64,000 nucleotides of DNA from Kyrpidia spormannii. GTDB lineage: Bacteria; Bacillota; Bacilli; Kyrpidiales; Kyrpidiaceae. How positions within the stretch are numbered: the first letter of the stretch is position 1; the number at the start of each line of letters is the position of its first letter. The notes beneath the pieces were generated by a model that was given only the letters and a program-made list of their open reading frames with translations, was not told the origin of the DNA and made no database searches. The stretch lies in the NCBI RefSeq assembly GCF_002804065.1, contig NZ_CP024955.1, positions 2,976,001 to 3,040,000 on the forward strand, read 5' to 3'. Shown here in pieces: positions 44,901 through 53,095 of this stretch. The position numbers and the translations under genes were made by a program.

Positions 44901-45771
44901 TCGTGCCGGACGCCGAGATAGAAGTGACGGGTTGGTATGGGCCGTTATCCACCGAGACTTCCACCGTGGGTGGAGTGGTCGCGGAGCCGGGTGCCGCCAA
45001 TTGGCCCTTGACCGTGAGAGGCTGGGAGCCCGTCACCCGCGCTTTCTGCCCTGCCCACAGGGAGGTAACCTGGCCGTCGTTACTGGTCAGCGTCACACCG
45101 AAGGGGGCCGACTTCGTGGCGGGGTCGAGGAGGACCACCGACTTTTGCACGGCAACCGACCGCTGGGCGTTAGCCGCGACGATGGTGACCGGGGTTTGCC
45201 CGGGACTCAGTTTTAGGGTGGTCGTCCAGGTTTGTTTCGTCCCCACCGGCGACCCGAATACACTGGTTCCGTTCACAGTGCTCCGGGTGGCATTTTCCGT
45301 GTCGTACTGAAGACTGACCGGGCTGGATTCAACGGCGACGGTGGAATCCGAATCGATGTTCGTCCCCAGCACTTGAATATTGCTGAGGCGGGGATTGTTG
45401 AGAAAGTTGACGTAATACGTTTGTGATTGCACCTGAAGATTTCCCGAGGTGCCGAGAAAGGAAATCAGGTTGAGCCCCGGGTTCAGCACGACGCCTGGAA
45501 AGGTCGCCTGATTCCCTTGAATCTGGGGATTCTCATAGGTGTTGATCGCCTGGGAACCGTCGGGTTGCACCAGACATTTGATATCCACCACGTTGTTGAA
45601 GGTCACGGTCACATCCATGACCTTCGAATTCGTCGACAGGGCCGCATCGCTACTGGTGGGCAGATTCGCCGTCAGCGACCAGGTGTCGGCCAGGGCCCCC
45701 ACCGGCGCCGCGGTGAGAGCCATCAGCCAGACCAGCAGCCATGCGACCCAGCGCACATTCCGCTTTTTCAT
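41980..45771 (-). CDS. Large S-layer-homology (SLH) surface protein
   Basis: The 1263-residue protein has a signal peptide (KKRNVRWVAWLLVWLMALTA, cut near ALA-DTW), a long beta-rich region of Ig/Big-like repeats (about 30-900, with many VTV...N... strands) and C-terminal SLH modules. SLH text includes WAKDYLETMYSKGIMTNDPA with DVPITRGEFTTMVVKMLGL, and DPLSRQEAATMIAAAMNLKM. SLH domains bind pyruvylated wall polymers and hold S-layer or surface proteins. ATG 45771 lies after GGGAGGGGG; the upstream ATG 45789 has no ribosome site. It diverges from a membrane-protein gene. It is an envelope protein of unknown specific role. Confidence 0.9.
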   Translation of the reverse strand: MKKRNVRWVAWLLVWLMALTAAPVGALADTWSLTANLPTSSDAALSTNSKVMDVTVTFNNVVDIKCLVQPDGSQAINTYENPQIQGNQATFPGVVLNPGLNLISFLGTSGNLQVQSQTYYVNFLNNPRLSNIQVLGTNIDSDSTVAVESSPVSLQYDTENATRSTVNGTSVFGSPVGTKQTWTTTLKLSPGQTPVTIVAANAQRSVAVQKSVVLLDPATKSAPFGVTLTSNDGQVTSLWAGQKARVTGSQPLTVKGQLAAPGSATTPPTVEVSVDNGPYQPVTSISASGTIKEMTQWGASSPLQVWGWSLPLSTLPGSAPDHTLQLRVTVNGTTNQTAVGDYAFTYVDTTQPYWGNPAQLFGVTWAGSTVQAAQSMPVADPWTVSQAPVDLALSLNNFTGTPDFSQIKIQAKDAQGNVIANNVSATIGTLSGQPNTAVIEFGSGVLPSGDYNLVISMPGVPQDFVLHTVVQLSPMLQVEVKQAGQTLSDGAVVQKGDPVSVTVTPINFSQMPQVSGSVNGLNLALSQSGNTYQVGNVQLSEGANTFTFSAEDPTSHVRVTSTLTIYKASPSNLAITGFQAVSPADGTVLPYDATTNTYSTSSQRVDLELKVGPVGIGPNQVNRIDLYKNGQLLTTLSTNNPNQTGYTSSSLNGLTWYYQGDVVREISVDNTGTMSLRISSRDSGNGNWLGVAMPANQTTSFKVTAYSISADGHAIGQQVTQTLLVANQLKPYQVYLFNGPGSTPNKPLGDPVDLTQPVQVNQNFLDVIIATPSPADAVTINRQQAVQWKNPPGADGSQWYYGVELQNLKTGLNKIAFTVQSGSANEKGTLLVNNLDQALTYGQAKAYFGKSTSISVFDKQVSLKFPRNTMLANAVAEGSEIMPGDGATNDRYLLFGIADPQTGSIIGPNASSNGNPFAKVPDQLPAGGWAVASPVYWIDAGPKNFNTEDLGLPPFVPAGGIDPFNAGNGFVQRGGPNGGANDWMQPTKEGTLTLAYDPLIRNQEAGRLTVFYLDMSAVQNGISSNPWRNIGGVVNLSSHTISVPFRHFGYYVVAKEVYSYQDVASHPWAKDYLETMYSKGIMTNDPALVDAFNPDVPITRGEFTTMVVKMLGLPLDYDPNHRLFIDVGQATGGLYDYRYIETAARKGIVHGAGPNIFRPGDPLSRQEAATMIAAAMNLKMTDGVSAKAALSRLYGDANSVDLYAAPAVLAVSQKKIMEGSPAPGSVTTGRGSKPVMYFNPNSQLTRAEAAAIAYNVMKQLKKL

Positions 45772-45854
45772 GGCCTCCCCCTCCCTCAAAATATGTCATA
45801 CTAAGCTTCAGCAGGGGAAGATCCCATCCCTGCCCGAGTGAGGAGGATCGCTCA

Positions 45855-47099
45855 GTGGCCGATCAGCTGTCCCAAGATTTACCCCGGGAACCGGGGACCA
45901 CCAATCGCATATGGCTATGGATCTGGCTCGGTGCCTTGGTGCTCGGAGTCTCTGTGGCCCTTTGGTTTTATCGGGATGAGCTTTGGCATATCCTGGACGT
46001 GATTCGGCACGCCTCGCCCGCCGGGACCCTTTTGGCGGTGGCGTGCGAGACGGGGTTCCTCCTAACTTACTGGGATCTGGTGGGCCGGCTGTACCGGGCG
46101 GCGGGCACCCCGGTGCCGCGAGGGGCATTGTTTCGCCTGCTCCTTGTCTCCGGTGTCGTCGACCGGTTGCTTCCAACCGCCGGCACCAGCACCATCGCCG
46201 TCCTGGCGGTGGCCGGGGCCCGATGGGGGGTCACTTGGGCAAGTACATTGTGGATGATGGGCTTGTTTACTTCCCTGGGGCTGGTGGCGACTTTGTTGAT
46301 TGTGGCCCTGTCGGTGGTCCTTTTGTCCACCTTTGACATTCCCTTGCCGCCCTCCATTCATCAGGCGTTGCTCGTCGGCCGGTGGGCGGCGATCGGCGGC
46401 GTGGTGCTCGGGGCGGGGTTCCTATGGACACCGGTTCGCCGCCGGGCGGTCCGGCGAATCGTGCATTGGATCGGCGGGTTGATCGATTGGTGGAAAGCTC
46501 ACGAACCCGCCTGGTGGAAGCGATGGCGGGCCCGGCGCAGGCGCCGGACAAGCACGGGTTCCCCAAATGCCGGGGCCGCGGAACTTTTTGGCGGGATCTC
46601 TCCGACCCAAGCCACCCCGGCCCCGGCCTCCCCCGGGGTACCCCGTCGGCGGCGCAGAATCTGGGACCCGGAGGAGCGGTTTCGCGCCTTTGAGGCCACT
46701 TGGGAGCGAATCCGAAAAGAACCCGGATTGTGGGGCGTTGCGCTGGCCGAGAATCTTCTGCTCTACGTGCTGCGCATCGGCACCTTGGCTTCCTTCATGT
46801 CGGCTTTGCACATTTCGTTGCCCTGGCACCACTTGATCGCCGGATATGGCCTTGTGGTCCTTCTGGTCAACTTGTCGGCCCTGCCCTTTTCCCTGGGAAT
46901 CTTCGAAGTGTCCATGGCCGCCCTGTACCACTGGTTGGGCGTCCCCTGGACCCAGTCCTGGGCGTTGACCTTGGCGTATCGGGGGATCACCTTCTGGTTG
47001 CCGATTCCCCTGGGACTGCTGGCCATGGTGAGGTGGCCCGGTCAGCCGCCGTCCCCGGGTGCCGGGTCTTATCGAAACGCCAGGGAGCCATCGGAGTAG
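45855..47099 (+). CDS. UPF0104 / lysylphosphatidylglycerol-synthase-TM-family protein
   Basis: The 414-residue protein has a cytosolic N-terminus, then eight or so membrane segments (WIWLGALVLGVSVALWFY; TLLAVACETGFLLTYWDLVG; STLWMMGLFTSLGLVATLLI; LIAGYGLVVLLVNLSALPFS) in the pattern of the YbhN/UPF0104 family, also called LPG_synthase_TM. The family includes MprF-like flippase domains and sugar-lipid flippase-like proteins, so a lipid transport role is likely, substrate unknown. GTG 45855 follows GAGGAGG. An Arg-rich cytosolic loop lies in the middle. It is followed by a patatin-like gene. Confidence 0.8.
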   Translation: MADQLSQDLPREPGTTNRIWLWIWLGALVLGVSVALWFYRDELWHILDVIRHASPAGTLLAVACETGFLLTYWDLVGRLYRAAGTPVPRGALFRLLLVSGVVDRLLPTAGTSTIAVLAVAGARWGVTWASTLWMMGLFTSLGLVATLLIVALSVVLLSTFDIPLPPSIHQALLVGRWAAIGGVVLGAGFLWTPVRRRAVRRIVHWIGGLIDWWKAHEPAWWKRWRARRRRRTSTGSPNAGAAELFGGISPTQATPAPASPGVPRRRRRIWDPEERFRAFEATWERIRKEPGLWGVALAENLLLYVLRIGTLASFMSALHISLPWHHLIAGYGLVVLLVNLSALPFSLGIFEVSMAALYHWLGVPWTQSWALTLAYRGITFWLPIPLGLLAMVRWPGQPPSPGAGSYRNAREPSE

Positions 47100-47133
47100 T
47101 GAGCCTCAGAGCGAAGTGGGCGGTGAAAGCAAA

Positions 47134-48111
47134 ATGAAAATGGTGGGTTTGGCGTTGTCCGGAGGAGCCGCGGCGTCGGCGGCCCACGTCGGGGTCATAC
47201 GGGCTTTCGAAGAAGCCGGGTATGTCATCACCCATATGTCGGGTACCTCGGGAGGCGCCCTGGTCGCCGGGCTGTGGGCCGCCGGGTACGAGAACCGGGA
47301 GTTGCGGGGCCTCCTCGATCGCTTGGAGCGGCGGCATTTTGATGTGGACTGGAGAAGACTCGCCCGGCGGCGGCTCCTCCGCCAACGAGGGGAATGGCTG
47401 GGGTTTTTTCGTGCATCCCGTTTGGAACGATGGCTTGCCTCTCTCACGGATTTTCGTATAATGCGGGATCTTCCCCGCCCCGTCGCGCTCTCCGCCGTGG
47501 ATCTCAGCCGGGGACGGGAAGTGATCTTCGCGTCCCGCCCCCTTGGTGACGTGCTGCCCCCTCGAACTGACGGGTCATCGGAGGACGCACCGGGTCATGG
47601 GAAGGACGGGACCCCCTTGGAACCGGCAACGGAAAGGCAGATCAAGGACGCCGATGGGGCTGAATCGGCCTTTCGTGGACCAAGGGGCCTGCACTGGGAG
47701 GTTATTCAAGAGATTCCGGCTTCTCTCGCCCTCTTGGCCAGTTCAGCCGTCCCGGTGATTTTTCAACCGGTGGTATGGAAAGATCGGGTTTTCGTGGATG
47801 GGGGACTGCTCGACAATTGCCCGGTGGCTCCCCTTCGGGCGCTCGGGGCCCCGGCTGCGGTGGCGGTGGATCTCGTCAGCCCTTGGGGTTGGCGGCCTCA
47901 GCGGCGGTTCGACGGCCCGATCTCCATTCTGTTTCGCTCCGTGAACGTGATTTTGGCCCATCAGAGCCGTACGGCTCACCTCGCCGCCGATTGGGTCATC
48001 CATCCCGAAATCCCCCCCATCGCCGTGAACGACTTCCGTCGCCTGGGCGAAATCGCCGATGCGGCTTATGAATGGACTTGTCGAACTTTGGAGAAACAGC
48101 GAGAAGGATAA
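47134..48111 (+). CDS. Patatin-like phospholipase
   Basis: The 325-residue protein has the patatin motifs: VGLALSGGAAASAAHVGVIR (oxyanion loop), MSGTSGGALVAGLW (catalytic Ser in GxSxG) and VDGGLLDNCPVAPLR (catalytic Asp in DGG). Patatin-like proteins hydrolyse acyl esters of membrane lipids. An Asp/Glu-rich insertion (about 150-200) is extra. It follows the lipid-related membrane protein with 34 bases between, suggesting an operon acting on lipids. Start ATG 47134, or ATG 47140. Confidence 0.9.
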   Translation: MKMVGLALSGGAAASAAHVGVIRAFEEAGYVITHMSGTSGGALVAGLWAAGYENRELRGLLDRLERRHFDVDWRRLARRRLLRQRGEWLGFFRASRLERWLASLTDFRIMRDLPRPVALSAVDLSRGREVIFASRPLGDVLPPRTDGSSEDAPGHGKDGTPLEPATERQIKDADGAESAFRGPRGLHWEVIQEIPASLALLASSAVPVIFQPVVWKDRVFVDGGLLDNCPVAPLRALGAPAAVAVDLVSPWGWRPQRRFDGPISILFRSVNVILAHQSRTAHLAADWVIHPEIPPIAVNDFRRLGEIADAAYEWTCRTLEKQREG

Positions 48112-48135
48112 CGGATATTCTTCCCCCAAGGCGCA

Positions 48136-48141
48136 TATAAT
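48136..48141 (+). promoter_or_regulatory. -10 box before nitronate-monooxygenase-like gene
   Basis: TATAAT lies about 47 bases before ATG 48188. The -35 region is unclear. It suggests an independent start from the patatin gene, whose stop is 25 bases upstream. Confidence 0.45.
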
Positions 48142-48187
48142 GATACATTGAGTGTGGAGATAGGTCTGTGTCAGTGAGGTGACGAAT

Positions 48188-49222
48188 ATGCCGGGAAATT
48201 GGGACGAAGATGAGTGGGGATTTCGCCTCTGTCAGGTATTGGAGATTCGCTACCCCATCCTGGAAGGGGGGTTGGCCCACGTCGGAAATGGCCGGTTGGC
48301 GGCAGCGATATCTGAAGCCGGAGGTTTCGGCCAGGTGGGATCGGCGGGACGCAGCCCGGAACAGTTTGCCGAAGAGATTACATTGGCCGCGTCCTTGACC
48401 ACAAAACCCTTTGGTGTGAACATTCCCATCAGCGAACGAAAAGATAATCGCCCTTATTTTGACGTTATCGATCAACATCGCCGCGCCATCGCTGCGGTGA
48501 GCTTATCGGCGGGCAATCCCCGGCCTCTCATTCCGCAATTTAAAGAAATGGGACTTCGGGTGATCGTGCTCACCTCCACCGTCTCCCAGGCCCTGAAGGC
48601 GGCCGAGGGGGGAGCCGACGTCGTGGTGTGCGAAGGGTTTGAAGCGGGCGGCCACAACGGCCCGGCGGAAATCACGACGATGGCGCTCGTTCCCCAGGTG
48701 GTGCGGGCCCTCCGGGAGAGGGGCCGGGATGTGCCGGTGGCAGCAGCGGGGGGGATTGCGTCGGGGGAACAGATGGCGGCGGCTCTCATGCTCGGCGCCG
48801 ACGGGGTCCAGATCGGCACGCTGTTTGTCGCCACGGAGGAATGTGAAGCCCACCCGGCCTATAAGCGCACCCTGGTGGAGGCCGGCGATGAAGCGACCGT
48901 GGTCATCGAACGGAGTCAGGGGCGGGTGACCCGGGTGTTGCGGAGTCCTTTCACAGAGAGAATTCTCGATCTGGAGAAACAGCGACCGTCTATGGAAGAG
49001 TTGTTGCCCTTTATCGTGGGGAGGAACAACCGGATTGCGGCCATTGAAGGGCATATGGATGAAGGGTATGTCAACGCCGGCCAGGGAGTGGGACTGATTC
49101 ACTCGGTCCGGTCCGCCGGGGACGTGGTCCGGGACCTGGCAGCAGAGGCTGCCCGGGTGTTGCGGCGGGGTCCCACATGGGCCGAATGGCTGGAAGGGGT
49201 CGACGGGGTTCGTCCAGTATGA
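48188..49222 (+). CDS. Nitronate monooxygenase / FabK-like flavoprotein
   Basis: The 344-residue TIM-barrel protein has the NMO pattern YPILEGGLAHVGNGRLAAAI (FMN site), PFGVNIPISERK, VVVCEGFEAGGHNGPAEITT (conserved His), VAAAGGIASGEQMAAALMLG and GADGVQIGTLFVATEECEAH. Such proteins oxidise nitronates or act as enoyl-ACP reductase (FabK); which one cannot be decided from sequence. ATG 48188 follows GAGGTG. A NYN-LOTUS-like gene follows 28 bases later, so they may be co-transcribed. Confidence 0.88.
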   Translation: MPGNWDEDEWGFRLCQVLEIRYPILEGGLAHVGNGRLAAAISEAGGFGQVGSAGRSPEQFAEEITLAASLTTKPFGVNIPISERKDNRPYFDVIDQHRRAIAAVSLSAGNPRPLIPQFKEMGLRVIVLTSTVSQALKAAEGGADVVVCEGFEAGGHNGPAEITTMALVPQVVRALRERGRDVPVAAAGGIASGEQMAAALMLGADGVQIGTLFVATEECEAHPAYKRTLVEAGDEATVVIERSQGRVTRVLRSPFTERILDLEKQRPSMEELLPFIVGRNNRIAAIEGHMDEGYVNAGQGVGLIHSVRSAGDVVRDLAAEAARVLRRGPTWAEWLEGVDGVRPV

Positions 49223-49250
49223 AGGCATACGACGTATTCTGGAGGGGATT

Positions 49251-50144
49251 GTGGTGGAACGCAATAGTTTGGCGTGGGTCCATTGGGAGCAATTAGGGGA
49301 AATCGTGCACCGAGGTGTGGGGAAAGAACTGGATTTTGACCAATTGTCTCGGGTGATTAAGGAGATCTGCGGCCTGCAGGGCCACTGGTGCGGAACGTTG
49401 GCCTATGGGGATTTTGACCGGGGAGATTACGGATTGCAAACCCGGCTGCTTCAGGTCGGGATTCAGCCCCGGCACGTGGCCGCCCGGGAGGCAGGAGAAT
49501 TTCACCGGGACGCCGTCGCCCTGGAGTTGTCCTTGGATGCGCTCGAAAGTGTACATACGCTCCCCCACATCACCGATCATTTGTTTGTGGGTGGAGACAT
49601 CAGCTGGGTGCCGCTTTTCCGCAGGTTGACCCAGCACGGGAAACATATTCATTTATGTGGCTTTCAAAGTTATACTCACCGGGCGCTGCGGGAATGGGCG
49701 GAAACCTTCACCGCCCTGGACCACCGGGAGGAAATCACCCGGGACCGGATTCGGGAAGCGGGGCCGCAGATCTCAGAAGGAGATCTGGAACAGGTCATTC
49801 ACGTCCTGGCTGGAATGCAGGAACGGCTTCCCTTTGTGGGGTTTGGTTTGTTGCAGCGGGAACTGACCCGGCGCTACCCTTACCGCTTCGGGTTTGAAGA
49901 CATTCTGAACGCAGCGAAGAATGAAGGGATTCTTGAGGTCTACAAAGTGCCGAATCCGAACAACCCAGATTTCCCCACTACCGCCGTGCGTCTGAATCGG
50001 GAGCATCCTTTGGTGCGGGAGACTTTGGGGGCGGAGGCACTCAACGCTTTAGAAGAGTTGCGGGGATTCGGGGATGGGACGGAAAGTCCCGACGAAGACT
50101 ATATGGATGCAGACCCCGGTGAATTCGATCAACGGGACGACTGA
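49251..50144 (+). CDS. NYN-domain nuclease-like protein with OST-HTH/LOTUS-type tail
   Basis: The 297-residue protein has a PIN-like NYN core with acidic positions (WCGTLAYGDFDRGDYGLQTR; LSLDALESVHTLPHITDHLF; HIHLCGFQSYTHRALREWAE), resembling LabA/DUF88 nucleases. A C-terminal helical domain (PFVGFGLLQRELTRRYPYRF; FEDILNAAKNEGILEVYKVP) is of the OST-HTH/LOTUS type that binds RNA. This combination suggests an RNA-processing enzyme. The start in frame is 49251, taken as the end of GTGGTGG sequence; its ribosome site GGAGGGG lies just upstream. It is probably translated with the flavoprotein gene. Confidence 0.7.
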   Translation: MVERNSLAWVHWEQLGEIVHRGVGKELDFDQLSRVIKEICGLQGHWCGTLAYGDFDRGDYGLQTRLLQVGIQPRHVAAREAGEFHRDAVALELSLDALESVHTLPHITDHLFVGGDISWVPLFRRLTQHGKHIHLCGFQSYTHRALREWAETFTALDHREEITRDRIREAGPQISEGDLEQVIHVLAGMQERLPFVGFGLLQRELTRRYPYRFGFEDILNAAKNEGILEVYKVPNPNNPDFPTTAVRLNREHPLVRETLGAEALNALEELRGFGDGTESPDEDYMDADPGEFDQRDD

Positions 50145-50285
50145 AACCTTTTGACCAGCAGCGTGTGTCCTTGCCTGCCGGTGAGCGACCGGGGCACCCG
50201 GGCCGGCGCGGACGCGCCGGTGCCTGCTCCAGAAACCCGGGAAGCCGGCCATTGTTCCGACCGGCCGGCTGGCCCCGGTTCACCG

Positions 50286-50474
50286 CTACGGCGCTGTGGC
50301 CCGAATCCGCCGCCAAGGTGGCCAGGGCCATAGCGCCCAGTCGTCTTTGGTGAAAGCTTTCGTTCCTCCTCTATCAAATGTTACCAACACCGTTCCGGCG
50401 GAAGATGAAAGGACCCGCCCTTTCCCATAGCGGAGGTGCCAAATCCGATCCCCGTCGTCAAAATATTTGATCAC
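50286..50474 (-). CDS. Small Tudor/SH3-like hypothetical protein
   Basis: GTG 50474 follows AGAGGGGGGAGAG. The 62 residues read VIKYFDDGDRIWHLRYGKGR then VLVTFDRGGTKAFTKDDWAL, a pattern like the short beta-barrel (GDRVxHxxYGxGxV...GxxxVxFDxGGxKxF) of DUF3553/UvrD-C-type or CarD-like modules. Basic Trp/Pro-rich tail. It may bind nucleic acid. It lies opposite Spo0E-like and NYN genes. Not in any family I can name with certainty. Confidence 0.55.
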   Translation of the reverse strand: MIKYFDDGDRIWHLRYGKGRVLSSSAGTVLVTFDRGGTKAFTKDDWALWPWPPWRRIRATAP

Positions 50475-50695
50475 GGACTCTCCCCCCTCTGCTTGCACCA
50501 TCAGGTATGTGCCGGGGCCGGTCGACTTATGCGCCAGACCTTGAGGCTTGTCGAAGGCGATCAGAAAAAGTCGAAAGTCTGTATATTTCAATATATAGCC
50601 TTCACCGACAAACCGTTGTATAATACCTCCGTATGCAAGCGGCAAGACCCTACTCGCGCATCTGGCCATCTTTTGTTTTAAGGAGGGAATTATGC

Positions 50696-50878
50696 ATGTT
50701 GGTGGTGGCGGACCAGATCAGCCAGCTTCGGGCCGAATTGGTCCAGTTGTTCGAACAGTGCAATGGGCGTTTAACCGATCCTCAGATGGTGAGAAAAAGC
50801 CAACAACTCGACCATCTGGTGGTGTTCGTTCAGAGGAGGCGCCTCGAAGAACACAATCAGCAATGTATCGCGACCTGA
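50696..50878 (+). CDS. Spo0E-like aspartyl-phosphate phosphatase
   Basis: The 60-residue protein has the Spo0E family pattern ISQLRAELVQLFEQCNGRLT followed by DPQMVRKSQQLDHLVV, where the SQxLD motif is diagnostic. Family members dephosphorylate Spo0A~P and so hold back sporulation. ATG 50696 follows AGGAGGG at 8 bases. A TATAAT lies about 75 bases upstream (50624-50629). It is monocistronic. Confidence 0.9.
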   Translation: MLVVADQISQLRAELVQLFEQCNGRLTDPQMVRKSQQLDHLVVFVQRRRLEEHNQQCIAT

Positions 50879-51299
50879 GGCGAATGTTGGCATAGGGGAT
50901 CGAAACGCCCGACCTATCTCGACCAAAACAGCCATGGCACGACCCGGAGGTCGAAATCCGGTACGTGGCGACGATGCTTCTTTTGGTCGTTGTTCATCGA
51001 CTGGTCCGCTGATTGTCCTGAAAGATTCCGGTTCCGCCCACGAACCGAGCTCCGAGTTCCTGCGATACATATGCCTTATGCGGGCATGTCGTCCGTCGGC
51101 AGTCGCGGTCAAGGGCACAGGAGGTGTCGGGAGCTTTAACCGAACAGTCGTGGTCAGGGGAAGACCAGGGGGAGGAATCGACGCAATCTTAAAGGCGTGA
51201 CGCGGGTGGGCAGTCAATTCGGCAATCGTTTCGGCGGATGTCGGCCAAAAACCGGCGCCGCCGTTTTTGTCTCCCTGCGGACATGCCAATAGAGACAAT

Positions 51300-51860
51300 A
51301 TGGATGGGGTGAAGACGGTGACGGCGGCGATGCGACCTGGGACGTCGATTTTGATCGTGGGGGCCATGGGGGTCGGAAAGACGACCACCGCCCAGGTTCT
51401 GGAGCAAAACTACGGGTATCGCAGGTATTCTCTGGCCGAGCCGATCCATCGGGTGGTGGAGACAGCGTTCCCTTGGCTGAAAGATGAAGCCAAATCGATC
51501 CGCCGGACTTACTTGCAGAGAACCGGCGCGTTTTTACGCAGCTTCGTGCCCAACCCGATTCTCCGACATGCAGAGGCGGCGTTGGAGAACAGCACTGGCC
51601 CCCTGGTCATCGACGACGGACGGACAGTGGAAGAGGCGGAGTGGGCGCGGGAACGGGGCATGGCGGTGGTGGTCCTGACCTGTGAAAACGATGAACGTCG
51701 CCGGCGGCTTTTGGCCCGGGACGGGGCGCTCCCCGGCCCCATCGCCTTTAAAGATGCCACCGAGCAGGAGTGGACCCGGGTTCAGGCACCTCGGGTGGAT
51801 ACCACCCATCTCAGCCCTGCCGAAGCTGCCCTGGCCCTTCTGTCCGCCATCGATCATTAA
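51300..51860 (+). CDS. P-loop kinase (deoxynucleoside-monophosphate-kinase-like)
   Basis: The protein of about 186 residues has the Walker A motif ILIVGAMGVGKTTTAQVLEQ then YGYRRYSLAEPIHRVVETAF, with a LID-like ENDERRRRLLARDGALPG. This layout resembles phage-type dNMP kinases and other small nucleotide kinases. The downstream half (VIDDGRTVEEAEWARERGMA) fits a Walker B-like strand. The start is uncertain between ATG 51300 and ATG 51330. It is convergent with alr. Substrate unknown. Confidence 0.75.
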   Translation: MDGVKTVTAAMRPGTSILIVGAMGVGKTTTAQVLEQNYGYRRYSLAEPIHRVVETAFPWLKDEAKSIRRTYLQRTGAFLRSFVPNPILRHAEAALENSTGPLVIDDGRTVEEAEWARERGMAVVVLTCENDERRRRLLARDGALPGPIAFKDATEQEWTRVQAPRVDTTHLSPAEAALALLSAIDH

Positions 51861-51967
51861 AGGGCCACGGCGGTAAACCGAACGAGTTCCAGATCGGACG
51901 AGTTCCAAAGTGGAGGCACCACCCGGCCCCCGAGGTGGAGAATCCGCATCCATCGATCCCCTGGCCA

Positions 51968-53095
51968 TCAAACGTACCGCCGGGGAACCCGTTTTCCGAT
52001 CCCACAGAGAATCTCGTACGAAATGGTATCGAGCAGACGGGCGTGATCGTCGGCGGTCCAGCTCTCCTCCCCGTCGCGACCGAGAACAGTCACGACATCC
52101 CCGGAGCGTGCCTCGGGAATGTTCGTAAGATCGATCATGGTCTGGTCCATGCACACCCGTCCCACAATGGGCGCCCGCCGGCCGTGAACCAGCATGTACC
52201 CCGCATTGGACAATCCCCGGCGTAGCCCGTCCCCGTACCCCACCGCCACCGTACCGATGCGCCGGCGGGCCGGAGCGCGGTACGTGCAGCCATAACTGAC
52301 CGTCGCGCCAGGCTCCACCCATTTGACATACACCAGGCGGGCCATCCAGCGGAGGGCCGGGCGGAGTACAACGGGCGCCTTCCACCCCGGATTGGGCAGG
52401 TAGCCGTACAGTCCGATCCCCACCCGGAGGGCGTCGTAGTGGGCTTCGGGCAAGCTGAGAGCCGCCGCCGTATTGGCCGCGTGAATAAGCGGGGGGCGCA
52501 TGCCGTGGCTCTCCAAGGCTTTGACCCAGTGGTCAAAGCGACGCCACTGGCCCCGGGCATGGGTGAGATCTTCGGCGTCCGCCGCGGCAAAATGGGTAAA
52601 GGTGCCCCGAATCTCCACTTCGGGCACCTTGTTGAGCTCGGCCGCCCACTTCAGCGCCTGGTCCGTATCCCGCCAACCGATGCGCCCCATGCCCGTGTCG
52701 ATTTTGATGTGCACACCGGCCCGTTTGTGCAGTTCCCTGGCGGCCGCTGCCAATGGGGGGATGTGGGCGGGATCGAAAACCGCCACCTCGAGATCCGCCG
52801 CCACCAGCTCCCGGGCAGTTCCGGGGTCGATCCACCCGAGGATCAGGATGGGGACGCGAATGCCCGCTTTCCGCAGGGCGAGCCCCTCCTCCAACCGGGC
52901 CACCGCCAGGCGCCGGGCGCCGGCCTCCAAGGCCGCTTTGGCCACCGGCACCGCGCCGTGCCCGTAGCCATCCGCCTTCACCACCGCCATGATCTCCGCG
53001 TCCCGGGTCAACTGGCGAAAGGATTCAACATTGTGACGGATGGCGGATATATCCACATCAGCCCAGGTGAGCGCCCCGTCTTCAAACCCTTTCAT
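51968..53095 (-). CDS. alr: Alanine racemase
   Basis: The 375-residue PLP enzyme has the active-site Lys in IMAVVKADGYGHGAVPVAKA, IKIDTGMGRIGWRDTDQALK, and the catalytic Tyr region VSYGCTYRAPARRRIGTVAV. It interconverts L- and D-alanine for peptidoglycan; in spore formers it also controls alanine germination. Its ATG overlaps the end of panE by ATGA, so the two are coupled. No terminator is clear after it. Confidence 0.96.
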   Translation of the reverse strand: MKGFEDGALTWADVDISAIRHNVESFRQLTRDAEIMAVVKADGYGHGAVPVAKAALEAGARRLAVARLEEGLALRKAGIRVPILILGWIDPGTARELVAADLEVAVFDPAHIPPLAAAARELHKRAGVHIKIDTGMGRIGWRDTDQALKWAAELNKVPEVEIRGTFTHFAAADAEDLTHARGQWRRFDHWVKALESHGMRPPLIHAANTAAALSLPEAHYDALRVGIGLYGYLPNPGWKAPVVLRPALRWMARLVYVKWVEPGATVSYGCTYRAPARRRIGTVAVGYGDGLRRGLSNAGYMLVHGRRAPIVGRVCMDQTMIDLTNIPEARSGDVVTVLGRDGEESWTADDHARLLDTISYEILCGIGKRVPRRYV

